DNA of 64,000 nucleotides. It comes from Amphimedon queenslandica. Its lineage: Eukaryota; Porifera; Demospongiae; Haplosclerida; Niphatidae. The position numbers were made by a program, and so were the translations under genes. The notes beneath the pieces were generated by a model that saw only the letters and a list, made by a program, of their open reading frames with translations, had not been told where the DNA came from and ran no database searches. How positions within the stretch are numbered: the first letter of the stretch is position 1; each line of letters opens with the position of its first letter. Positions 50,201 through 62,200 of the stretch are shown here, piece after piece. The stretch is from positions 78,008 to 142,007 of the forward strand of contig NW_003546336.1 of assembly GCF_000090795.2 (NCBI RefSeq), written 5' to 3'.

Positions 50201-53200
50201 AGATGTTGGGAGGCTCAATTGTCAATGAATGGGATCAAATTATTCGTCATCTCTCAGTTTCAAGTAATGAAGGACAAGCAATGAGACTTTATGATGGAAC
50301 TGAAGCTACCTACTGGCAGTCTAGTGGCCCTCAGGGAAAGGTAGCTTCACTATATATATTATTATTGATTCTTATTTTAGTTGTGTTACAACATAAGTTT
50401 TTATGTACATGTACATGCATTATATTTGTATACAAAAAGCATAAAATAAGGTACCTATACCAAGAATGCTATCTCAACATAAAATAGTGAGTATTTGATA
50501 TTTTTCAGTCAGCAAGGCTGTTGCTATATGTATTTATAAAAATTCTTATGTTGTCAATTGATTATGATCAAATACCGTAATTAGATAAATTTGAAGAAGG
50601 GGATACCGTAAACGTAAAAAAATTCGTGGTAAAACAATTCATGGTTTAGCTCCAGAAGGCCCAGAAATTAATTTTCGCTGGAATTAACTTTCGTGGGGGG
50701 TGTGTCCGTTCATTGCTAAACGTGTACATGCACGTGATCAGAACAGAAAGGGTTAATTTTTAATTTTCATGGATTTTTCGTCCCACAAAAAACACGAAAA
50801 TTAAATTGCAACAAATTTTTTTACGTTTATGGTACTGTGCTGAGAGTACATGAAACGGTTCTCTTTTGCAGCCTTGAGCACTGTTATTTTGTACCCTGAC
50901 TACAAATATGCATAACATACATGTATTTATTTTATTTGTATACCAAAGTACAGAAAATATTTATTATTGTATACTAATAACTTATACAATGTACATGTAC
51001 TTACCATATTTATATCTGTATGAACTAACATGTATAGTCATTTTATTTATTATTTGTACATACATGTAGCACTGGATTCGTTTGGAAATCCAACCAAATA
51101 TCCTCATTGAGCAACTCTCCATACAACTCTCACCTCTTGATGCCAGCTACATGCCATCCACCATTGTAATACTCACTGGACAAACTGTTGGTGGATTAAA
51201 AGAATTTAAGAGTGTCGCCATTCCATCTAATGCCAGGGAATATACTCTCTTATCCGGTCTGACTGATGTCAGTAATATCACTTGTATCCATTCTTTATTA
51301 ACAGTTTTTATTGTAGTATTATGCTGTCATTGAGCTATCAATAAGAGCCTGCAAGAGTGGTGGGATTGATACTAAAGTTCATGGTGTCTCTGTTCTTGGT
51401 AGAGTTGATATGACAGATAAAGAAGTCGCTGCAAACTTTTCATTTTTGACTGTTGATGATGCCCTTGATGATGATACTAATAATATGTATTCAAGGAGGA
51501 GACTGGATCTATTGTCTACTGATACTCACGGGAACAAAGTGTTTGTTTGGGGTCTTAATGATATGCGGCAGTTAGGGACTGACCTCTCTGAAGCAAAAGT
51601 ATGGGATAATACATGTACATGTATTTTGTTACGTATTATGTGAAGGGTGGGCATTATTCAATGGTGTCTAGTAGTGTCTGAAGCAAAAGTATGGGATAAT
51701 ACATGTACATGACATGTACATGCATTTTGTTACATACAGTATACATGTACATGTATGTTAAGGGTATGCATTATTGAATAGTGTCTATACCAGTTCATAC
51801 ACAGTATAAGGACATGTATGCATATCAGAAAAATTATCAAAATGGAGATTTCTCTTCTTATGATTTTCGTCATAATAGTATAGTATCTTTGGCCCAATTT
51901 TTGAGCAACTTGACAATCCACTGACAAGAATTTGCATGAGCACTAAACCCTGCTGTACATGTACATGCATATATTGAATTGTGATACCTTACATTATGTA
52001 TTATACTGTAGGTAAAGAGCCCAATTGAGAGCCGTACTTTAGCCAGACTGCACCCAATTCAGTTTGCCGGTGGATCAAAATGCTCCTTTGTAGTCTCTGA
52101 TGATGGAAAAGTAAAATATTTATAATCATTATTATTACATAAAAGCTTAATGTTTTTGTCCATCAGGTATTTGCGTGTGGTGAAGGCTCTAGTGGTAGAC
52201 TGGGAATAGGTGGATTTGCTAATATTCGAATGCCACATCAAATCTCATCATTAAGTATGTATGTAGTGAGGAAGGTAGCAGTTAGTTGTGCTGGAAGACA
52301 TGTTCTAGCAGTTACTGCTGATGGGAAGGTATTCTCATGGGGAGATGGACAGTATGGTCAGCTTGGTCATGGATCATTACAGTGAGTAGTAATATGCAGT
52401 AATAGTGGGAGAATTTGGCTGTACTTAATATTGGGATTGGATTGCTTTGTATTGTTGGTTTTTATATTGGGAATCAGCAGCCATGTGCCATTAAGCTTAT
52501 ATGCACAGAATAAAACAAAATGGATGGAAATTAATCAGCATAAAACTTTGCCAATTTTCCCGCTATATAGGATTTAACGTACCATAGACTGGGAGATTTT
52601 TGTTGCTAAAATAATTTTGATTTAATGGCTAACAGTAAAATTTTAACACGCAAGATATTTTTGTGACTTATAATGAGATATTATGGATATGCAAAGTAGT
52701 GATAATGTGAAAAATTTTATACCAATTATTTGTAATATAAAAATTTTTCAATCTACAGTACATGAATTTGTAATTATTTTAATAGGAGTTACGACCGTCC
52801 TAAAATGATTGAAATTTTCCAAGCAAAGCACATACGAGAGGTATCATGTGGAACTGGTCACAGTGCAGCTGTGTCTGTCAATGGAGAATTATTCACTTGG
52901 GGACAAGGAGCTGATGGCAGGCTGGGACATGGTGACTCTAACAATCAAACTAAACCAAAACTGGTACATATATAAATGTACTAATATTAGTATTAATGAG
53001 TGAGGAAGATTATAAGAAGAGAAACAGAAATACATGTACATACACAATTACACATGTACATGTACATACATATAGCAATTGAAAGACAATTATCCTTATT
53101 ATACGCATGCTATATACATGTACATATACATGTACATGTACCCTCAAACTTTTGTGGTCAAATAATAATCTTCGCCATTAATTATAATTATGCTTAGCAA

Positions 53201-56200
53201 TAGAAACAATTATGCACATACTGTGTACATGTACATGTATACATGCCTTCATATTATATATACATGTACCGTATTTGCTCGATTAAACACCCGGGTGTTT
53301 ATTTCTTAACAGGAAAAAAATCAGGTAAAAAAAACAAAAAAGCCTCTAGTAGGTTTGAACCCGCAACCTTCTAGCATTCCAAACTGTACTCCAACAGTTA
53401 GGCTATCTGGCACAATCTAGATCTAATGGCTCATATACTGGGTAAAATTATGCGTATCTATAGTTAGAAAATATTTGTCATGGGCATTTATTTAAGCAGG
53501 GCATTTATTCGAGCAAATACGGTACCTTCAAATTCCTAAAGTCAAATATTTTTTGATAGTCTTCTCCATAAAATTACAATAATTTCAGCTCACTACAATA
53601 TAAAGCTTATAATGATGCTATTTTTTTATTATGATAGGTCCGTGCTCTAGAGAAGGTACGGATATCATGTGTGGCTTGTGGCTCAAGAAATGCCCACACT
53701 CTTGCTGCTGGGGATAATTCCCTGTGGGCCTGGGGCGATGGGTCTTTTGGTAAACTGGGCCTCAAAGATGGGAGCTCGTCAACTGATGTTCCTGTTCAAG
53801 TCATCACTTTCCCATCTAACATTATTCAGATTGAGTGTGGGATGCACTTCTCTGTTCTCCTTACTAAAGAAGGAAAAGTTTATACATGGTATGTCTGTTA
53901 AAATGTATTATTTATTATATACATGTACACATCCAATAGTTGAAATCTTAATCAGGATTGATGTTAGCCTGAGTCAGACTTGAGATTGAGTATCATTGCT
54001 GATCAGGCATGATAAGCAATGATACTTGTCAGGACTGACTGATATCAGACTTGATTCGTTCATTTTGGGCAATTTTGCTGATTCAGGCATGATTACTTTT
54101 GGTTGTGTAGGCAGTAGCCTATATGTAGGATTGAAGTTGGTTTTTCAAGATGGCTGCCATTTTTATGACTTTCAAACACTTATAACTCTTGTATCTTATG
54201 TTATACAGCCTTATAAATGGCTTAGATGAGCTCTCCTTCACTGAGCGATCTCCTGGTACCTTTAAAGTGGACTGTAATGTAGCGGAAGCTTTTCTGGAGA
54301 ATAAGCCCAAATTCAAATTGCTGCGCAAAATTCTTCAAACTTTTTCTTCTTTCATCTTTCTTCTATCAACACCGAAATCTTTTAAGCCAGGAAATTGCTC
54401 AGGTTGGCTTTTATATCATTCCTTTGTGCTTGGGTCAAGGACTGGAAAGGTGGTTTTAAAAGAAGCAAGAACAGAGAACAAAATGGAAGACAAAATCCAG
54501 CTTCAGACACCACATGGGTTTGTGGTTTGACGCCATTTTAATTGATGCACACATGATCAACATAAATATAATTAACCTAACCACAGAATCATAACAGAAT
54601 GTAATTTATTGATTTAAGAAAAAAGAATAGAAACAAGTATATTAAAAACATTAAAAATAGGAAAATAGTAGGATTGAATTGGGAAAAAAGTAAGGAAACA
54701 AGAGAGTACTGCATGAATAATAATCAGTTGTAATTATCCCAGCACACAGGCTGCTACATCATGTGACAACACTATAAAGTATTTATCTTCATGCAGTGGT
54801 GTAGGATTTTTTACCACACCAGTTTGCAAGTACCCTCTTGTTTCTTTACTTTCTTATCAATTCAATCCTACTACTTTTTCATTTTTAATGCATTTCATTT
54901 GCTTGTAATATTTATGATAATGATCACTTTTATGATAAAGATGACATAGAAAGACATTAAAAAGTAGCTTGAAACTATTTGAGAAAGTTACAGCCAGTTG
55001 GAGGTGATGGAAGTATGATCCAGCTAGAGCCTCAGTTCTGCTGTTAAACAAAGCCAACTTGATCATTTACTTTATTGTGAAATAGTGTGAGCATTTCCCT
55101 TGATATTAATTTATTAAAAAATAAAAATATATTCTACCTTTTGAAACGCCGTAAGCAGCAATCGCTACCATTACCATGCATGTAGATTTATGCCATTACT
55201 TAGTACAGCAACTACGCATTTGGGTACACCAACATGGTTGTCATAAGACCAAACCTCCTAAGTACCCTGCCAAATGAGTTATAGTAATTTCACTGGAAAG
55301 CTACAGATAGCGTAGTAACTTGGTAGACACTTCAACTGTTGAAATTTCAAGTATACAGTCATAGGGCTTATTCCAAGATAATTGATGTCATGCAGCTAGC
55401 CTCTGATTGGTCAGTTTTTGCTTAATTGCTCATGAATATTGATGAGGTATCTAATACTATATAAGGAGGTGACCAGCAGCAGTCAATCACTTCTCACTAA
55501 AGCAAGAAATCATCTCACAAGAAGAAGAATACTGTCTACCAAGGAAAGGAATCATGAAGACTCTACTCTCACTCTTCTGTCTGGTTACTTACCTGACCTG
55601 TGCTCTCAGGTATGTTACTACAGTATCAAATCAATGTTACTTTTCTCTTGTACATGCAGTGCTAATGGCTGGCCAGTCTCTCTTGACATGGCTTGTAATA
55701 AAGCTCTTTCCGCAGTTGCTTGCTCTTTTGAGTTTANNNNNNNNNNNNNNNNNNNNNNNNNNNNNNNNNNNNNNNNNNNNNNNNNNNNNNNNNNNNNNNN
55801 NNNNNNTGAAACCAAAGATAGAAGAAGTAAAAATCGATTACACTGTCCATGTCGAATCCTGTAGCAGTGCTAGTTTCGTTAATGGTGATGTTCAAAACAG
55901 TGCAACACTCACTGCTCATAAGGGGCTCTGCTCTGGATCTGATACAGCTAAAGGTAAAGTTGGCGATAATATTACTATATCTACTACATGGTTTGGTGCA
56001 TATGATGCTGGAAGGACAGCTGCAGCTAAAAAAGTATATTCAGAAATAAAAACTGGACTAACTAACACTGCTGTAAAATACTACAACAATGGTCCACTTT
56101 GTTCGGCTAACACTTATGCCTATATATTTAAGCATATTAAAGATACCGTCTATCTTTGTAACCAGTACTACAGATCTCAAACATCTTGCAGCAGATCTGG

Positions 56201-59200
56201 TGAAAGCAAGGCGGGTACACTGATTCATGAATGGTCTCATATTTTTGGCAATACTGACGATGTTGTTTATGGTCGTTCCGGGTGCAAGGATTTGGCTAAA
56301 ACCAGACCTGCTGATACAGTCAGGAATGCTGATAGTTACTGTTATCACTATTGTGATGCTCAGTAATGGAGCTCATCAGCTAAAAGCCAAGAACTTTAGG
56401 ACTCATGCAACACTATAGGACATGCACAGTTTATTTTTGCTTACCTGTAATATTACATTTTTGATTAATTAGTTATTTTGGCTTATAATAAAACAGTTAT
56501 TCAAAATCAATTTCAAATTATGAAGTGTTACTGTTTGCACTGCAAGCTGGTTATTATAACATCAAAATGATGATGAGCGACCAATTATTTACTAGTAAAA
56601 ATAGCAATGAAAATGCAAAATTTTGTGACTTGGAGAAAAGGGAAAATCCTTGTATCTAGTATAATGTAGTACCTCAATACAAAGATACACTGTACTCCAT
56701 GCTGTAAACAACTTATATTCATAAAGACTAATCATGAAGAATGACAATGAGTAAATCGTTCAATTGATAATTGATACATGCATACGCATCATAGTCACTT
56801 CTGACAGCCATTGAAGGTTTAGTCAGACTTTTCATAAAACTTTAAATTTAAAATGAACCAGCAACTAATGCCAGCTACGCTACTTTCAACTAATTGCATG
56901 TTGATGATTCAAATAATTTTGATTCACATACATGTACGAGAGAACTTACCATTAATGTTTAATGCACATTGCACGCAGTTGGTAAACACTCTTTATGCTT
57001 CACCAGTGTTCATAAAATATAAGTTGCCTACAATATACAATACAGTATATCCTTGTATTGTATCCTTGTCAATTAGATATAAGTTGTTTACAGTATATAC
57101 AGTACACTGTTAGTATCCTTGTATTGAGGCACTACAGTATAGTAGTCATGTGTAATGAGGAAGCCAACTGTAGTTTAGTTTTTTTTGTCTCTTTTCCTTT
57201 CTCCCCCTTTACAAATTTGCTACACAAAATTAATTCAAAAATTTACTAGAAAAGCTATTGGCTGCAAAATAATTTCACACTGAACTTTCCACTTAGAGGA
57301 TACTTGTACAATTAAAATTTTACTTTGAACTTGCAAGTGTACATAAAAGGATCAATAATTAGCTAAATATTATACAGGCAGTAGCTTATATGTAGGATTG
57401 AGGTTGGTTTTTTAAGATGGCGGCCGTTTTTATGATTTTCAAACACTTATATAACTCTTTTATCTTATGTTGTACAGCCTTATAAATAGCTTAGATAAGC
57501 TTTCCTCTACTGAGAAATTCTCCTAGTACCTTTAAAGTGGACTGTAATGCAGCGTGAGTGATTCTGAAGAACAGGTCCAAATTGGCAAATTTCTGCAAAA
57601 TTCTTCAGACTTTTCTTCTTCCAGCTTTCATCTTCTATCAGCACGGAAATCTATTAAGCCAGGAAACCGCTCGAGTTGGCTTTTACATCATTCCTTTGTG
57701 CTTGGGCCAAGGACTAAAAAAGTGGTTTAAAAAAGAAGCAAGGAGAACAAAATGGAAGACAAAATCCAGCTGAAGACACCGTGTGGGTTTGACAGTTTGT
57801 GGTTTGACGTCATTTTATTTATGCACAAACAAAATGTAATTTATTATTTTAAGAAAAAATAATAAAAACAAGTAAATAAAAAAACATTTAAAATGTAGAA
57901 GTAGTTGGATTGAATTGAGAAAAAGGTATAGAAACTAGATGGTACTTGCAAACTGGTGTGGTAAATAGTCCTACACCACTGCATGAAGGCTTCAAAGTGT
58001 TATCATGTAGCAGTCTGTGTGGGATATTACTATTCTTTGGATTATATTCATCATGCAGTGGTATAGTTTTTTTACCACACCAGTTTGCAAGTACCCTCTT
58101 GTTTCGTTACTTTCTTATCAATTCAATCCTACTACTTTTTCATTTTTAATGTGTTTCATTTGCTTGTAATATCTATGATAATGATCACTTGTATGATAAA
58201 AATGACATAGAAAGACATTAAAAGGTAACTTGAAACTATTTGAGTAAGTTACAGCCAGTTGGAGGTGATGGAAGTATGATCCAGCTAGAGCCTCAGTTCT
58301 GCTGTTAAACAAAGCCAACGTGATCATTTACTTTCTTGTGAAATAGTGTGAGCATTTCCCTTGATATTAATTTATTAAAAAGAAATATATATTCTACCTT
58401 TTGAAATGCCGTAAGCAGCAATCGCTACCATTACCTTACATTGCATGGCATCAATTACCGTATATCAGGTATATTTCAATGCATGAAAAGTGGTGTAAAT
58501 ATAAAGTTCAATGATGAAAAAATTCGGAAGCCCTTATATTCCGAAAATATTTTACTTGCTATTATTTCCATCAACCACCTGGCCTGGTAAGTAAATCGAA
58601 GCATTTGCTGACTTCTCCACTTCTGAATCAACCTTAGCAACACTTCTAACTGCCCTCTTTATGGCCTTCGAGTTAGGCCATGCATGGATAGTTATGAAGC
58701 CACGTGTTCATATTAATTGCACAATACCACATATCTTCTATTCCTTTTTATCCGCATATTTTAAATTTTCATAATATTTATTTTTGCAATAGATTGCTTC
58801 TTCTGAAATTATTAATACATTGAAATATACCCGATATATGGTATTTTGAAATAAGCCCTATGACTGTATACCATATAGCAGGATTTATTGACGAAGGTTT
58901 TATTTTGACGAGTTGACGATTTAAAATAAAACGTCAAATTTTATAACCGTCAAAAATTTTGTACTTTGTGCCACATGTATGCAAAGAGCACTATTCGTCA
59001 AATTAAAACTTGCCAACCGGGGAAATTTACTGTTTTCGTCAAATTTTTTACTCGTCAATAAATCCCATTGTCGGTACTTAGAATTTCAACAGTTGAAGTG
59101 TCTACCAAGTTACTATGCTATCTGTAGCTTTCCAGTGAAATTACTATAACTCATTTGGCAGGGTACTTAGGAGATTGGGTCTTATGACAGCCAAGTTGGT

Positions 59201-62200
59201 GTACCCAAATGCGTAGTTCCTGTACTAAGTAATGGCATAGATATACAGTGATGTGTGGAAGAGAGAGAGAGAGAGAGAGGAGGAACAGAAAGTAAGAAAC
59301 TCAATTATGCATCACTTTCAATATGCTGTACACCTAAATCATCTAACAATCGACCTTTTTAACATTTTTGCAGTGTTGGCCCTGTTGGGTATATTAACAA
59401 TTTACACAACTGATGTACATGTATTTTGTTAGCTGAATATTTATGAACATTAAGTTGAACGAAATTAGGCAAAAGGTTAAAAGGTTGTAATTTATGGCAC
59501 GAAATTATTAATAGATTTACATTATGGGCAGAGTGAATAATATGTTACCTGGCTCTATTGTTAAGTGACCTTTATTTGATTGTTTTTGTTTAGGGGGAAA
59601 GGTGAATATTATCGTTTGGGCAATGATAGCACTAGTGTACAGCCCATACCAACACTTGTTGATGGATTGGCCAGTAAGACTATCACACAAGTTGCTGTGG
59701 GGGCACTCCACTGTCTAGCATTAACTAGTAGTGGTGAGGTAAGCAATTCTATTACATGCATGTACATTATAATACATGTACAAGCTCAGTTTCAATACGT
59801 TACTATATTTAGTAATGGTGGCTAAGTTACTATATTTAGTAACAGTGACTAATGTTACTATATTTAGTAACGGCAACTAATGCTACTATATTTAGTAACT
59901 AATTGTATATTTTTTGTACCTTTATCACTTTGTTACTATTTATTGTTGTTGTTAGGTTTATTCCTGGGGTGATAACGAACACGGGCAGCAAGGTAACAAT
60001 AGCACCATATGCAATAGGAAGCCACAAATTGTAGCTAGTCTCAAAGGACACAGAATTTGTAAAATAGCCTGTGGCTCTTCTCACAGCATTGCCTTTGCTC
60101 AAGGATCACTCACAACTGCTGTTAAGTTTTCTCCGATATCTTTCTCAAATTCAAAGGATCCTTTGGGTGCTTCTATAGTTCATGGGAAAAGCTCTGACGA
60201 TGCTAAAGAAACCAAAGACAAAGAGAGACCATCACTAACTCAAATTATTATATCGCTCAAGCAGCATTCCAAACGTCAAGAGGCTCTGGGTCATGTATTG
60301 ACAGCATTACAGATTGCATATGCACGTGATACTATTGTCAATGCTCTTAGTGGCATAGTTCATGCTAGTGCTCACGAGAAGAAGCAAGGAGCTGGAATAT
60401 CTTCTGTTGAGCTCACAGCTGGTTTACCAATCAGTAGTATAGTTCCTAAGCATGTTGGAGAGAATGAGAAACAAGAAGCATCCTTGCTTGATGAGTATAC
60501 TACTCTATTGACTGTGGAGGATGCCAGGGTCCTGGTTGATTTGTTGAAGCTTGCTGTGGCTGGCAGGGTTGGTGAAAAGGGGAAGGAAACGCTATCAGTG
60601 ATATTGAATTCAATGGGCAAAGCCAATCAGGATGTAAGTTACTGACAAACATTGCAATGTAATAAGTATTGTTTTCTTGACTGTATTTGGTGAATACAGT
60701 ACATGTAACATGTGTGTGTTTTTAAATTATGGCCATTTTTAAAAAGTAGCAAATTTTCAGAAAAAGCATAGACTATAGCCCATGGTTTTTTCCAAAAGAT
60801 GGTTCCATATCACCCCAAATTTTTATTACATTTTCTGATACATATTGATGCCCTTATGCTGTGTAGAAAGTTTGAGCTGATTCCGACTTTAATTTTTGAA
60901 GTTACGGCCATTTAAAAAAAAGTTTTAAAAAAACGCCAAAATTCTGAAAAATACTCAAGGCTATAGCCCATGGTTTTTTCCAAAAAATGGCTCCGAAATC
61001 ACCCCAAATTTTTATTACATTTTCTGATACATATTGATGTCCTTATACTGTGTAGAAAGTTTGAGGTGATTCCGACTTCAATTTTTGAAGTTACGGCCAT
61101 TTTAAGGAAACGTCAAAAATCTGAAAAATACCCAAGGCTATATAACCCATGGTTTTTTCCAAAAAATGGCTCCAAAATCACTCCAAATTTTTATTACATT
61201 CTCTGATACATATTGATGTCCTTATGCTGTGTAGAAAGTTTGAGGTGATTCCGACTTCAATTTTTCGAGTTAAGGCCATTTTAAGAAAACGTCAAAATTC
61301 TGAAAAATACCCAAGGCTATAGCCCATGGTTTTTCCAAAAAATGGCTCCGAAATCACCCCAAATTTTAATTACATTTTCTGATTCATATTGATGTCCTTA
61401 TATTGTGTAGAAAGTTTGAGGTGATTCTGACTTCAATTTTTCAAGTTATGGCCATTTTAAGAAAACACCAAAATTCTATCAATTTAGTTATTTACGTACA
61501 TGTACATGTATACAGTGTTAAAATAGCCTCATTAAAAGGGTTAATATCTTCATTAACTGCTATTTTTTCAAAAATATTTTAGTGTAGTTTTATAATGTAT
61601 TTATGCCTTGCTCTGAGTTTTAGTTTAAGTTAACTAAAAACAACACCAGTGTGTACTTTTAGTAATACATGTACACATATATGAATGCGTATACTATAAT
61701 TATTATTTATGTACATTCACATTTCAGTTACACATTCATTTTTGTGTATATTATATATTATACATGTTCATTACAGGTTTCTTCAATGCTAATGGAGTTG
61801 TGTATCAGTGAATTAGAAGACGTTGCTCGTGAGCCTCAATTACTCAACTCTGCCCACCCAGTAGTTGAAGAGAGCCCCCATCCCTACCCCGACAATGCAA
61901 AGTTTGGCAGAGTTGTCAACATTCCAGGGGCCGAAGCTCTCCTAGTCTCTTTCGATGCTAACTGCTCGACTGAGAGACGACATGATGTCCTTACTATTAA
62001 AGACGGGGGTGGGGCTGTCATTGCTGTACGGTCCGGTCGTGATGCATTAGATTGGTCTAATGATGTACGTATTGTTGGTGACACACTCCAGTGGTCGTTT
62101 GAAAGTGACGGCTCTGTCAATGGATGGGGGTTTCGTCTAACTATACAACCACTCCTACCCGAGACATCAAAGGAGGTCCAGTTATCTGATCGTGTTTTGC

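Larger units (their letters stand above)
58443..59246. repeat. Inverted-repeat arm, right (split by two MITEs)
   Basis: Reverse complement of 55186-55396, interrupted by TIR elements at 58456-58843 and 58869-59076. Removing them restores collinearity with the left arm. Confidence 0.85.
52012..60633 (+). other. HERC2 RCC1-like domain 2 (exons 41-46)
   Basis: Exons: 52012-52110, 52167-52381, 52786-52963, 53638-53888, 59594-59738, 59956-60633. Blades: [75 protein letters not shown] and [15 protein letters not shown]. Intron 44 (53889-59593) is 5.7 kb, the largest HERC2 intron here. It splits a blade at the Trp-Gly codon and holds the protease gene. Confidence 0.96.

Noticed and set aside
54189-54530. 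113-codon frame considered as a nested gene
   Set aside because: Lies within direct repeat D. The second copy at 57376 does not keep the frame and no domain is recognised.
55439-55864. Alternative 141-codon frame across the protease first exon and gap
   Set aside because: It ignores the signal-peptide ATG and the GT/AG intron and runs through Ns.
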